Made by a program: the position numbers and the translations under genes
Shown: positions 35,644-43,638 of the stretch, one piece after another
How positions within the stretch are numbered: the stretch's first letter is position 1
Layout: each line of letters starts with the position of its first letter
Notes under the pieces: generated by a model
Told to the model about the DNA's origin: nothing
What the model saw: only the letters and a program-made list of their open reading frames with translations
The model's database searches: none
DNA from: G965267335 sp965267335
GTDB taxonomy: Bacteria > Bacteroidota > Bacteroidia > Cytophagales > JAAEPT01
Reading direction: 5' to 3'
Assembly: GCA_965267335.1 (NCBI GenBank)
Contig: OZ253953.1
Span: 2,604,001 to 2,668,000, forward strand
Length of the DNA: 64,000 bases

Positions 35644-36912
35644 GTGAATTCAATAGCTATAATAGAGCGTAAAAAACTATTTAATGCCAGTTGTATCGCA
35701 CTGGTTACAACTTCGATGACATTCGCAATTCGAGCCGATTTGATAGGGGAGTTGGGAGAACAGTTTCATTTCAATAAGGCTCAAACCGGTCTTGTAGCAG
35801 GAACAGCGTTTTGGGGATTCACACTTACAACGATTGTAGGTGGATTGATTTGCGATCTAGTGGGAACAAAGCGGTTGTTGTTAGGCGCCTTTTTAGGGCA
35901 CTTAGCGGGCACAATTTTAACAGTATGGGCTCAGGGATTCTGGTCTTTATTCTTTTCCACCTTGCTGATCGGTATGGCTAACGGCCTGGTAGAAGCTGCC
36001 TGTAATCCATTGGTAGCCACACTCTATCCAGAAAGTAAAACCAAAAAGCTAAATCAATTTCATGTATGGTTTCCGGGAGGAATAGTGATTGGTGGCTTAA
36101 TAGCATTTGGCCTTAAAAAGGTAGGAGCAGGCTGGCAGCTTGAAAATAGCATAATACTTGTTCCAACGGTCATATACGGTATTATGTTTATTCGTAAGGC
36201 TATCCCGGAAAATGAAAGAGTCATGAAAGGAGTAAGCTACAAGGATATGCTCAAAGAGTGTTTGCGGCCACTCTTCTTGTTAATGATCTTCTGTATGCTC
36301 ATTAGTGCCGCAACCGAACTGGGAACCAATCAATGGATTACAGATCTTTTAGCCAATGTTGGAGTACCTGCAATTTTAATTTTAGTGTTCATAAGCGGGA
36401 TAATGGTGCTAGGGAGATCATTTGCGGGTTTCTTTGAAAGCAAACTTTCAACTACCGGAATGTTATTGTTTTCAGCCGTATTCTCATCTTTGGGTTTGTT
36501 ACTTTTAGGTTATCTGGAGGGTTGGGAGGCGTTCCTTGCAGCGGCTATCTTTGCTATAGGAATTTGTTTCTTCTGGCCGACAATGCTTGGATTTGTCTCA
36601 GAATACATGCCCAAAAGTGGTGCCCTGGGATTAGGTATTATGGGAGGTATGGGTATGCTTTCCGTAGCTTTTGTACTTCCCTTTATTGGTATGCTCTATG
36701 ACTATCAGACGGAATTGTATTTGCCAGCTGGAATGAGCCTTGAGGATATGACGGTTGCCATGAACGGAGCAGGGCAATATTCTACCGAGTTGAATACTGC
36801 TCGATTAGCAGGAGGTGCTGATACTTTGAAATATGTGGCTATCTTGCCAGCTGTATTGAGCTTAATATTTTTAGCTTTGTTTCTTAATCGTAGAAGACTT
36901 CGAAAGCCATGA
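35644..36912 (+). CDS. MFS transporter, sugar-permease-like
   Basis: A 422-residue inner-membrane permease with about twelve hydrophobic helices. GLICDLVGTKRLLL matches the MFS loop 2-3 signature (GxxxDxxGxKR/K). NGLVEAACNPLVATLYP resembles sugar:H+ symporters of the FucP/nucleoside-type branch. The start is GTG at 35644, since the overlapping ATG at 35642 is out of frame and immediately closed. It diverges from the dehydrogenase/isomerase operon with 73 bases between them, and its stop overlaps the following TIM-barrel gene (ATGA), so import and catabolism are likely co-expressed. The substrate is not readable from sequence. Confidence 0.85.
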   Translation: MNSIAIIERKKLFNASCIALVTTSMTFAIRADLIGELGEQFHFNKAQTGLVAGTAFWGFTLTTIVGGLICDLVGTKRLLLGAFLGHLAGTILTVWAQGFWSLFFSTLLIGMANGLVEAACNPLVATLYPESKTKKLNQFHVWFPGGIVIGGLIAFGLKKVGAGWQLENSIILVPTVIYGIMFIRKAIPENERVMKGVSYKDMLKECLRPLFLLMIFCMLISAATELGTNQWITDLLANVGVPAILILVFISGIMVLGRSFAGFFESKLSTTGMLLFSAVFSSLGLLLLGYLEGWEAFLAAAIFAIGICFFWPTMLGFVSEYMPKSGALGLGIMGGMGMLSVAFVLPFIGMLYDYQTELYLPAGMSLEDMTVAMNGAGQYSTELNTARLAGGADTLKYVAILPAVLSLIFLALFLNRRRLRKP

Positions 36913-37865
36913 TCATAAAGAAAGTATTTCCATATTCACTTGTCATATGGGCCTCAGCAATGTTCAGTTCATGTTCTGATAAGCAGCAACCTGGCGACAA
37001 TATCTACCGAACCGAACCATATAGTTTTAATATCTCATTGGCAGAGTGGTCATTGCATAAGCAATTGTTTAGTAAACAGATTTCAAATCTGGATTTCCCG
37101 CGAGTAGCTCGTGAGAAGTTTGGAATCAAAGCTGTGGAATATGTTAATCAGTTTTTCAGTGATAAAGCAGATAGCACAAGCTATTTACAGCAGTTAAAGG
37201 ACTCTTGTGACAAGTACAGTGTGACCAGTGTGTTAATAATGATTGATGGCGAAGGAGAGCTTGCCTCTAACGATTCCTTGAAAAGAGACAGTGCGGTTGA
37301 AAATCATAAAAAGTGGGTGAGAGCAGCAAAATTCCTCGGTTGCCATTCTATCAGGGTTAACCTTCATGGCGAAGGAGTGACAAAAGAGGAGTGGAGGGAT
37401 AATAGCATAGCATCTCTTTCCAAACTATGTGCTTACGGGGAGGAGCAAGGCATTAACATAATTGTTGAAAATCATGGTCAGTGGTCATCTAAGGGTAGTT
37501 TGTTAGCCGCGGTAATCGACAGTGTTTCAAGTGAATATTGTGGCACTCTTCCTGATTTTGGTAATTTTTGTGTGAGACGAAGAGATGGTGATCTGTGGGA
37601 GTCACCGTGTATTGAAGAGTATGATAAGTATAAGGGGGTAGAAGAAATGCTTCCCTATGCCAAAGGAGTTAGTGCAAAGGCCTTCGGTTTTGATGAGGCT
37701 GGAAATGAGACAACTATTGACTTTTATAAGATGTTGGAGCTTGTGAAGAAGGCAGAATACCGGGGATACATTGGCATCGAGTTTGAAGGAGGAGGTATGG
37801 AAGAGGAAAATGGAATTCGAGCGACTAAACGACTACTTGAGAAGATCAGGAAACAACTAGAGTAG
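36909..37865 (+). CDS. Exported TIM-barrel sugar isomerase/epimerase-like lipoprotein
   Basis: A 318-residue protein of the xylose-isomerase-like TIM-barrel family with a lipoprotein signal peptide (VIWASAMFSSC, Cys23). It is probably anchored in the periplasm, unlike its cytoplasmic counterpart at 33401. Barrel motifs include FGIKAVEYVNQFF, IIVENHGQWS (about 178-187), GTLPDFGNF and GYIGIEFEGGG, with Glu/His/Asp residues in positions that bind metal in the family. Its ATG overlaps the permease stop (ATGA), showing translational coupling. A periplasmic member suggests processing of a keto-glycoside or polyol before import; this is inference. Confidence 0.8.
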   Translation: MIIKKVFPYSLVIWASAMFSSCSDKQQPGDNIYRTEPYSFNISLAEWSLHKQLFSKQISNLDFPRVAREKFGIKAVEYVNQFFSDKADSTSYLQQLKDSCDKYSVTSVLIMIDGEGELASNDSLKRDSAVENHKKWVRAAKFLGCHSIRVNLHGEGVTKEEWRDNSIASLSKLCAYGEEQGINIIVENHGQWSSKGSLLAAVIDSVSSEYCGTLPDFGNFCVRRRDGDLWESPCIEEYDKYKGVEEMLPYAKGVSAKAFGFDEAGNETTIDFYKMLELVKKAEYRGYIGIEFEGGGMEEENGIRATKRLLEKIRKQLE

Positions 37866-37878
37866 ATGTAAGTACAAG

Positions 37879-37911
37879 GATTCAAGACTCTTACCTCTTA
37901 CATCTTGAATC
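37879..37911. repeat. Inverted repeat between convergent genes
   Basis: GATTCAAGA (37879-37887) and TCTTGAATC (37903-37911) are perfect complements. The whole 53-base gap is built of CTTACATCTT/TTCAAGA-like words. It may be a two-way terminator or a member of a dispersed intergenic repeat family. Confidence 0.5.
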
Positions 37912-37918
37912 TTACATC

Positions 37919-38854
37919 TTACTTTTTAACCCTTTTGTACGAAACAAAAGCAAACTTATCTCCATCAGGTGACCATGATGGAACGTTGATTGTTCCTTGT
38001 CCTCCGAATAGTTCAATAGCAGTTTCGATATTTCTTGTTTCAAGATTCATTATTCGCAATCGCACGTTTTTGTTTGCCGGATGCCCTTCTACTTCACTAT
38101 CGTACGATACAAAGACCAGCCATTTTCCATCGGGAGAGGGATGAGCAAACCAGTCGTTATATTCATCAGTTGTAATCTGTTCCTGTTCTGATCCATCTGT
38201 TTTCATTCGCCAGATTTGCATGGTACCGGTTCTGACGGAATTGAAATAGATATACTTTCCATCGGGGGAGTAGTCCGGGCCGTCATCCAGACCTTCAGCA
38301 TCAGTTAGCCGTGTTTCTTCTCCACCTTCTATAGGTATGGTGTAAATATCAAACTGACCATTTCGTTCCGCACAGTATGCCAGTGTCTTACCATCTGGAG
38401 ACCATCCGTGCCAATAGGATGGACCGCTGGGAGTTAACTGTTTTGGAGTCCCTCCGGAAGAAGGTAATGTGTATATAATAGATTTGTTTGTTTCTTCCTC
38501 ATGATGACTAATCACAATAGTGCTGTCATCCGGTGAAATTCCATGGTCGTTATTACAATTGGTTGCAAAATCCGTGTTGATTTCAACAGGGCTTCCACCT
38601 TCAACTGGAATTCGATACAGTTTGCCTTCCTGATTGAACACCAAACTCTCACCATCTCTTGACCAGTTAGGTGCCTCAAAATGACTTGTGTCACTATAAA
38701 CCACGGTTCTTTTTTCAGTGTGGATATTATAAATCTCCAGTGTGCTGATCAAAGTTGACTCTTCTTGTGTCTTTGATTCTTCATCAGTTGAGTCAGAGCA
38801 AGAGTTGAAAGCAACAATAGCAATTGGTATGATCAGGAACTTTAATTTCTTCAT
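37919..38854 (-). CDS. TolB-like WD40/PD40 beta-propeller lipoprotein
   Basis: A 311-residue lipoprotein (signal peptide MKKLKFLIIPIAIVAF, lipobox NSC, Cys19). The mature protein contains six PD40-type blades: APNWSRDGESLVF, GISPDDSTIVI, HGWSPDGKTLAY, GPDYSPDGKYIYF, HPSPDGKWLVF and PSWSPDGDKFAF. This is the TolB/DPP4-like propeller family. It has no peptidase domain, so it is probably a binding or scaffold protein in the periplasm. The role is not known. It converges with the isomerase-like lipoprotein gene across a short inverted repeat and could belong functionally to that sugar locus, but nothing proves it. Confidence 0.8.
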   Translation of the reverse strand: MKKLKFLIIPIAIVAFNSCSDSTDEESKTQEESTLISTLEIYNIHTEKRTVVYSDTSHFEAPNWSRDGESLVFNQEGKLYRIPVEGGSPVEINTDFATNCNNDHGISPDDSTIVISHHEEETNKSIIYTLPSSGGTPKQLTPSGPSYWHGWSPDGKTLAYCAERNGQFDIYTIPIEGGEETRLTDAEGLDDGPDYSPDGKYIYFNSVRTGTMQIWRMKTDGSEQEQITTDEYNDWFAHPSPDGKWLVFVSYDSEVEGHPANKNVRLRIMNLETRNIETAIELFGGQGTINVPSWSPDGDKFAFVSYKRVKK

Positions 38855-38928
38855 GTGGTAAGGTGTTTAGGCGAAGTTAAAGTCTTTGATTTCAATTACA
38901 AAACTCACTGCTTCCAACTCTTTGAATA

Positions 38929-39885
38929 CTATTTCCTGAATCTGTTATAAAGGAACCATGCCAGGGCAAGAATCAACCATAGTGGCCAGACTGTGATTAT
39001 TCCAACGAACAGTTCCTTTACGAAGCTGAAGCCTTTAGCAAAACCATCTCCAAGTTGTTCACTGTAGGCAGGCAGGGTGTCCTCCCATTTATCCGGAGCT
39101 GGTAGTAGTGCTGCTTTTGATTTTTGTCGTTCGTAAATATACAAGGTCGTTGTACTGTACTCCACTTTATCATTCAGTCGTAAATCTTCCAGCTTTGATG
39201 CGTCCTGAATTGCCTGTTTTTGCAATAGATTGTCGGCAACGTTAATTACATCATCGAGATCCTGGTCTTTGATTGAAGATTGTTTTTGATCAACCCTTTT
39301 TGAGTAAGCAGATAAACGCTGCTTAGACAAATGTTCGCGGAGCAGATCAAGTGTGATGTCCTTGCACTCAAGATTCCGGTGATCCAGAAAGTCAATAAGA
39401 GGTACCATTTGTATCAAAGCACTGTCGAGGTGTTTAGTGGGTATTCTCATCTCAATAGAGTTGACAGGAGTATATCTTGTTACTTCAAGAATGCTGTCCT
39501 TTTTGTACTGATATGTACTTACATGGCTTACTTGTGAGCTTAGGTCAGTCTTTGCTATCCAACCATCGTATTTTCTTACAATGGCTTCAATATTTTGTGT
39601 GGCTGCAAAAACGTTTTGGGTACGGAATTTTATGTTGGCATTTCTGATAAATTTCTTGCTGGAATCAAGAGGACTGGGCTTAACTGCGATGGACGAGATA
39701 ACTTGTCCGTAATCTTCTTCCGCTTCTGCCAATTCAGCAGATTCCTCAATGTAACCTGAGCAGTCACCTTCAGAAGAAGGACTTTTTGATTCATAGGATG
39801 TTGAGTCGTTGAGCTGGCCTTCGTTTTGTCCTCCACATCGAAAAAGTAGAGCAAGTGTCAATGTAAAAAATAGTGTCTTTTTCAT
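38929..39885 (-). CDS. DUF4349 domain lipoprotein
   Basis: A 318-residue lipoprotein (MKKTLFFTLTLALLFRC, Cys17) with an acidic Ser/Glu-rich stretch after the anchor. DUF4349 follows: KFIRNANIKFRTQNVFAA, VRKYDGWIAKTD, NSIEMRIPTKHLDSAL, VEYSTTTLYIYE. A coiled coil is likely near 185-240 (HLSKQRLSAYSKRVDQKQ). One C-terminal transmembrane helix (about 293-312, GIITVWPLWLILALAWFLY) ends in a basic cytoplasmic tail. Lipid anchor plus C-terminal helix is normal for this family. The function of DUF4349 proteins is unknown. No partner gene is adjacent. Confidence 0.82.
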   Translation of the reverse strand: MKKTLFFTLTLALLFRCGGQNEGQLNDSTSYESKSPSSEGDCSGYIEESAELAEAEEDYGQVISSIAVKPSPLDSSKKFIRNANIKFRTQNVFAATQNIEAIVRKYDGWIAKTDLSSQVSHVSTYQYKKDSILEVTRYTPVNSIEMRIPTKHLDSALIQMVPLIDFLDHRNLECKDITLDLLREHLSKQRLSAYSKRVDQKQSSIKDQDLDDVINVADNLLQKQAIQDASKLEDLRLNDKVEYSTTTLYIYERQKSKAALLPAPDKWEDTLPAYSEQLGDGFAKGFSFVKELFVGIITVWPLWLILALAWFLYNRFRK

Positions 39886-39951
39886 ATCAGGTTTTTGATA
39901 CTTGGTCTGAAAAATGAAGAAAGGTCACCCTTTTGAAGTTTACAGACGGGA

Positions 39952-40082
39952 GTTCTAAGTTTACAAGTTCAGAGTTGTTTAGTTAAAAGTTGAGAGTAGA
40001 AAGGTCTCAATCATAATGACAAGTCTAGATCAAAACCATAAACCGCACAATAGCTTTCAACTCAAAACTTTAAACTTAGAAC
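39952..40082. repeat. Long imperfect inverted repeat, REP-like intergenic element
   Basis: GTTCTAAGTTTA (39952-39963) matches TAAACTTAGAAC (40071-40082) exactly, and the complementarity extends imperfectly to about 39977 and 40058. It fills most of the 205-base gap between two minus-strand genes. AAGTTTAAAGTTT-type words of this kind recur in Bacteroidota intergenic regions, so a dispersed REP-like element is likely. Confidence 0.5.
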
Positions 40083-40090
40083 TTCTACAA

Positions 40091-40864
40091 CTAATGAAAG
40101 TCTACTTTTTTCAAAATTAATCCAGAGGGGGCAGCCATGTGTGGATTCAGGTCATAGTCGACTCCATTCAGAGACTTCTCAATGTCCGCTACACTCAGCT
40201 GTCCTTTGCCCACAAGAAATAGTGCTCCGACCATTAACCTGATTTGATGACGCATAAATCCAGCTCCCCTGAATGTGATGACGTAACTTTCATCAGGAAA
40301 GAAGCTGGCCGTATGAATGTCATTTAACTTTAGTGAGGTATACTGAATACACCTGATGGTTTGGGTATTTTCTTTTGGTTTGTAGCAGTAGTTTCTGAAG
40401 TCATGCTCTCCTTCAAAAAGTGATAGCGCATCCATCATTAACTCTATATTTAGAGTTTCAGGAATATTGGCAAGGAATGGAGCACTGAACGGGTGATTTT
40501 TGCTTCCAAAGGAGAAGAAGTAATGGTATTCTTTTTGTTTACTATCATTGATGATATTGAATTGATTATCAGTTACCTGTGCCGATTCAATTCTAATATC
40601 CGGTGGCAGGTTATTGTTTACGGTGTCTAGAATTTCTTCAGTAGATATTTCTTTGCGAATGAATAGTTCGAAGGCTGCACACTGAGCAGATACCATGGCA
40701 TCGGTTCTGCTACTTCCGATGATCTTAAGGTCAGTGTTGGGATACACGAAACGAAAGGTTCTTTCCAGTCTTTCCTGAATGGTTTTAACATTAGGTTGTT
40801 TGGCCCAGCCATGATACCTAAAACCCAGGAATGAAACTCTGATCAGATAATAGTGTTGCCTCAT
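40091..40864 (-). CDS. truA: TruA-family tRNA pseudouridine synthase
   Basis: A 257-residue cytoplasmic enzyme. It begins YYLIRVSFLGFRYHGWAKQP like TruA (expected YDG-FxGWQ region), and SSRTDAMVSA carries the catalytic Asp at D55. The C-terminal domain has FRGAGFMRHQIRLMVGAL, matching the TruA GxGFLRxMVR motif. TruA converts uridines 38-40 in the tRNA anticodon arm to pseudouridine. The catalytic block differs from the usual GRTDAGVHA (Gly and His replaced by Met and Ser), so it is a divergent member, and a second, canonical TruA may exist elsewhere in the genome. The gene symbol is therefore tentative. Confidence 0.78.
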   Translation of the reverse strand: MRQHYYLIRVSFLGFRYHGWAKQPNVKTIQERLERTFRFVYPNTDLKIIGSSRTDAMVSAQCAAFELFIRKEISTEEILDTVNNNLPPDIRIESAQVTDNQFNIINDSKQKEYHYFFSFGSKNHPFSAPFLANIPETLNIELMMDALSLFEGEHDFRNYCYKPKENTQTIRCIQYTSLKLNDIHTASFFPDESYVITFRGAGFMRHQIRLMVGALFLVGKGQLSVADIEKSLNGVDYDLNPHMAAPSGLILKKVDFH

Positions 40865-40869
40865 AGGAT

Positions 40870-40901
40870 CAAAAAAAAGGAAGACAATTAATGCCTTCCT
40901 T
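40870..40901 (-). terminator. Rho-independent terminator of the minus-strand T9SS gene
   Basis: Read on the minus strand, AAGGAAG (40901-40895) pairs with CTTCCTT (40883-40877) and is followed by a run of T. It lies 23 bases after the stop of the T9SS gene at 40924. Confidence 0.8.
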
Positions 40902-40923
40902 CAAATTTACAGTTTTTTAAACT

Positions 40924-41625
40924 TTACTCCTTTGTGATTCGAAGCGTACCCTGATCGCAACTAAGGAAATACAACCCGGGATTTAGATTGGAGAGATCAA
41001 GCCTTGAAGTAGTCTTTTTAGTGATTATGGTATTTCCCATAACGTCATATAACACTGCATTAGTAATTGTATTGTTCAGCTTCACAATGCCTTTTGTGGG
41101 ATTTGGAGAGGCAGTAAGTCCTTCCTGTAGATATTCAGGTAGCGTTGAAGAAACAACGGGACAGCCGTTTGTTCCAGCGTCATGAACGGTCATATCCAAA
41201 TCAAAGGTATAGGGGTAATTGATCCCGCTATAGTTGACTGTAACAGTGATTGAGTAAGATGCTGTTCCGGATGTGGTCGGTGTACCGGAAATGGTAACAC
41301 ATCCTTTTGTATACGAACCGACATCGGGCGAATAACTGCAACTTACATCAGGACAATCATATCCTAGTCCATCAGGCAAGTTGGCAGAATTGATTGTAGC
41401 AGAATTAAAGGTCAGGTTCGTACAACTAGGTCCGCCAAGGTTCATACAAGTGTCATTGGGAAGTACGAAGGTAATGACTTCATTGTAGGCAGTGCCCACA
41501 CAAGCATCAGGTAATGTACTAGGGTATACTCCGGTAGCATCAGGAGCAGATTCTGTGCAAGCTACCTGAGCCTGAGTATAACTTGCCAGACTTAAAAATA
41601 GAATGATTGGTAGTAGTTTTTTCAC
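40924..41625 (-). CDS. Small secreted protein with putative Ig-like domain and T9SS type A sorting domain
   Basis: A 233-residue secreted protein: signal peptide 1-19 (LASYTQAQ), a Cys-rich beta domain (about 20-155) and a T9SS tail (TASPNPTKGIVKL ... LRITKE). The middle shows the putative-Ig (He_PIG) pattern NLPDGLGYDCP ... VTISGTPTTSGTASYSITVTV, an Ig/cadherin-like fold. Eight or more cysteines (NDTCMNLGGPSCTNLTF, CPDVSCSY) suggest disulfides. It is monocistronic with its own terminator. The function is unknown; the protein is small for a T9SS cargo. Confidence 0.78.
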   Translation of the reverse strand: MKKLLPIILFLSLASYTQAQVACTESAPDATGVYPSTLPDACVGTAYNEVITFVLPNDTCMNLGGPSCTNLTFNSATINSANLPDGLGYDCPDVSCSYSPDVGSYTKGCVTISGTPTTSGTASYSITVTVNYSGINYPYTFDLDMTVHDAGTNGCPVVSSTLPEYLQEGLTASPNPTKGIVKLNNTITNAVLYDVMGNTIITKKTTSRLDLSNLNPGLYFLSCDQGTLRITKE

Positions 41626-41745
41626 AATTAAAGGTTTTGGTAATTGTACAAATATAGCTATTTCCTCAAAATAGATGTCTAAGGTGTCAAAGAGTTACAC
41701 CCTTTACCATATATCTGTTTCATTGCCCTAAAAGTAACCCTATAG

Positions 41746-42855
41746 CTAAAAGGCCTCCGTTACTACGAAGTAGTAATGCCCCCCTTCGGTACCATAACCA
41801 TAGTCCAAACGGATGTTGAGGCGTTCGGCTGGCTTGACAACAAACCGCAGTCCTGTGCCAAGAGAATACTTAATACTGGAAAAGGAAAGGTCTTGTGTCG
41901 AACGAAAGACGTCCCCCGCACCTGCAAATGCCACCATACCAAGTCTCCAGAACAAGGGAAAGCGATACTCGACCTGAGTACCCCAAAAGTTATGATCACG
42001 AAAACGGTTGCTTGCATAGCCCCTGAGCATGTCATCATCCCCAAGCGTGTTCATGTCCAAAAAAGGGACCTCTCCATAGCATAAGTGCATTTTCGTCTGT
42101 GAAGCAATAATGTGCTTTGGTTTGATTTGCCAGTATTGTTGATAGGTTCCAAAGATTTGGGCAAACGAGAAACTACTACCTATATACCTGGAGTACCAAT
42201 AGCTGGATAACTCAAAATACCGCCCGTTGTAAGCGTTAATTATATTATCTCGGTTGTCATATACCAGAACAAGTCCTAACGCAGAGCCAATACCGCCCTT
42301 GTATCCGGGAATGTTACCGTTGATCAAACTTCCGGCAGGATGATAGTGGAAACCAAACTCATATTCAAATTCATAGTCAACTCCTAAAAAGAGATGTGAT
42401 CTCACCTGTTTCATCATCAATGATTTCAAACGAAATAAATTGTAGGAATACTTTTCTACATCACCTTTGTGAGAATCATTTCCCAGTCCGTAAAAGCGAT
42501 CTGGAAAATTTCGATACCTGACTTCTCCTTTCAGGAGAAAGTTTTCATTTCGAGTGAACACATTCCATACACCCCATACGTCCAGCTGTTTGTTTTGTGT
42601 ATAGTCGGTTAAGAATTGAATATAGGAAGCGCGTGTTTCAATCTCACTTTCGCGTGGAGGAACTCTGAAATAGTAAACACCAGCGCCACCAGCAGCCCAT
42701 CGGGTATCTGGGGTATAGTAGAGTAGTGGCAGTACAAAAATTCCTTGTTTCTTGGTTTCAATTGTGTCTGAGAGAGGTTCGAACCCCAGAAAACCTTTTT
42801 GTGCATTCGTTAGATACGAACAGAGGGTGAGTAGAACTATAAGAAGGCGTTGCAC
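41746..42855 (-). CDS. Omp85/BamA-type outer-membrane barrel without POTRA domains
   Basis: A 369-residue protein with signal peptide 1-18 (CSYLTNAQ) and a C-terminal barrel of the bacterial surface antigen (Omp85) family. DDDMLRGYASNRFRD (about 273-287) corresponds to the lid-lock VRGF/Y motif region of Omp85 barrels, preceded by LVYDNRDNIINAYNGRYFELS, typical of the family, and a terminal Phe (VVTEAF). No POTRA domains are present, so it is one of the short patatin-free or 'DUF5982-like' forms. Possible roles are outer-membrane assembly or transport of an unknown substrate. It is divergent from a NarL-type regulator with a shared 114-141 base promoter region. Confidence 0.8.
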   Translation of the reverse strand: MQRLLIVLLTLCSYLTNAQKGFLGFEPLSDTIETKKQGIFVLPLLYYTPDTRWAAGGAGVYYFRVPPRESEIETRASYIQFLTDYTQNKQLDVWGVWNVFTRNENFLLKGEVRYRNFPDRFYGLGNDSHKGDVEKYSYNLFRLKSLMMKQVRSHLFLGVDYEFEYEFGFHYHPAGSLINGNIPGYKGGIGSALGLVLVYDNRDNIINAYNGRYFELSSYWYSRYIGSSFSFAQIFGTYQQYWQIKPKHIIASQTKMHLCYGEVPFLDMNTLGDDDMLRGYASNRFRDHNFWGTQVEYRFPLFWRLGMVAFAGAGDVFRSTQDLSFSSIKYSLGTGLRFVVKPAERLNIRLDYGYGTEGGHYYFVVTEAF

Positions 42856-42923
42856 GAATTTATTTTGTTGTAAATATAGGCTATACGGTTGATTATTCGT
42901 CTAAGTAAATAGCATATAGATCG

Positions 42924-42943
42924 AATACCCTCTATAGGGTATT
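42924..42943. promoter_or_regulatory. Palindrome at the LuxR-type regulator promoter
   Basis: AATACCC (42924-42930) and GGGTATT (42937-42943) form a perfect 7-base inverted repeat with a 6-base centre. It overlaps the -33 TTG (42942-42944) of the regulator promoter, as an operator would. Autoregulation is a possible reading. Confidence 0.5.
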
Positions 42944-42972
42944 GTCAGAGTAAGCGGAAAGGTATACTTTTG
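42942..42972 (+). promoter_or_regulatory. Promoter of the LuxR/NarL-type regulator
   Basis: TTG (42942-42944), 20 bases, TACTTTTG (42965-42972): an exact match to the Bacteroidota TTG/TAnnTTTG promoter. It overlaps the earliest possible start codon of the gene (TTG 42970) and so excludes it. Confidence 0.65.
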
Positions 42973-42996
42973 TTATTTAGAACGATTCTAAATAAA

Positions 42997-43638
42997 TTGA
43001 TTGAAGAAACCCGCATATTACTGGCAGATCCGCAACCGCTTTATCGGAGAGGCTTGAAGGCATTGTTAAAGGATGTTCCCTACTGGAGGGTTGTTGGTGA
43101 TGCATCACGCACCGGTGAATTAACAAAGCAATTTCAACTGCAAAAGCCGCATCTTCTGATTATAGATTATCATAAGGCGTTTTTTGATGAGGAGGCAATC
43201 GTACAAATGCTTTCTGAGCATTCGGATTGTAAAGTGATTCTGATTTCCAGCCGGGCTAAGGACTGGACCAACTTCAATAAGTTACAATTTCCTGTTCATA
43301 GCTACTTAACAAAAGAATGTTCAATTCAAGATGTGATTAAGACCATCGAAATGGCAATCAAAGGAGAGAAGTTCTATTGCAATTTCATTGTTGAGTTACT
43401 TCTCAAAGGCAAGGTAGAGAAACAACTAACTTCAGTTCAAATTTCAGATTGCCTTACTGAAAGGGAAATAGAAATAACACGCATGGTAGCCCTTGGAAAG
43501 GTAAACAAGGAAATTGCGTCTGACCTTCATTTAAGCCCTCATACGATTCATACTCATAGAAAGAACATCATGAAAAAGTTAGGCTTGCACTCTGCGGTTG
43601 AGCTCACCTCATATGCTAAAGAGGTTGGGATAATTTAG
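42997..43638 (+). CDS. NarL/LuxR-family response regulator
   Basis: A 213-residue two-domain regulator. The receiver begins IEETRILLADPQPLYRRGLK with phosphoacceptor Asp in HLLIIDYHKAF, and SYLTKEC gives the conserved Lys. The C-terminal GerE helix-turn-helix reads LTEREIEITRMVALG, NKEIASDLHLSPHTIHTHRKN. No ATG lies near the start; TTG at 42997 is chosen because the promoter lies over the earlier TTG at 42970. It overlaps by 23 bases the end of the convergent PepSY gene. No kinase is adjacent. Targets are unknown; the divergent Omp85-like gene and the siderophore locus next door are candidates. Confidence 0.82.
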   Translation: MIEETRILLADPQPLYRRGLKALLKDVPYWRVVGDASRTGELTKQFQLQKPHLLIIDYHKAFFDEEAIVQMLSEHSDCKVILISSRAKDWTNFNKLQFPVHSYLTKECSIQDVIKTIEMAIKGEKFYCNFIVELLLKGKVEKQLTSVQISDCLTEREIEITRMVALGKVNKEIASDLHLSPHTIHTHRKNIMKKLGLHSAVELTSYAKEVGII

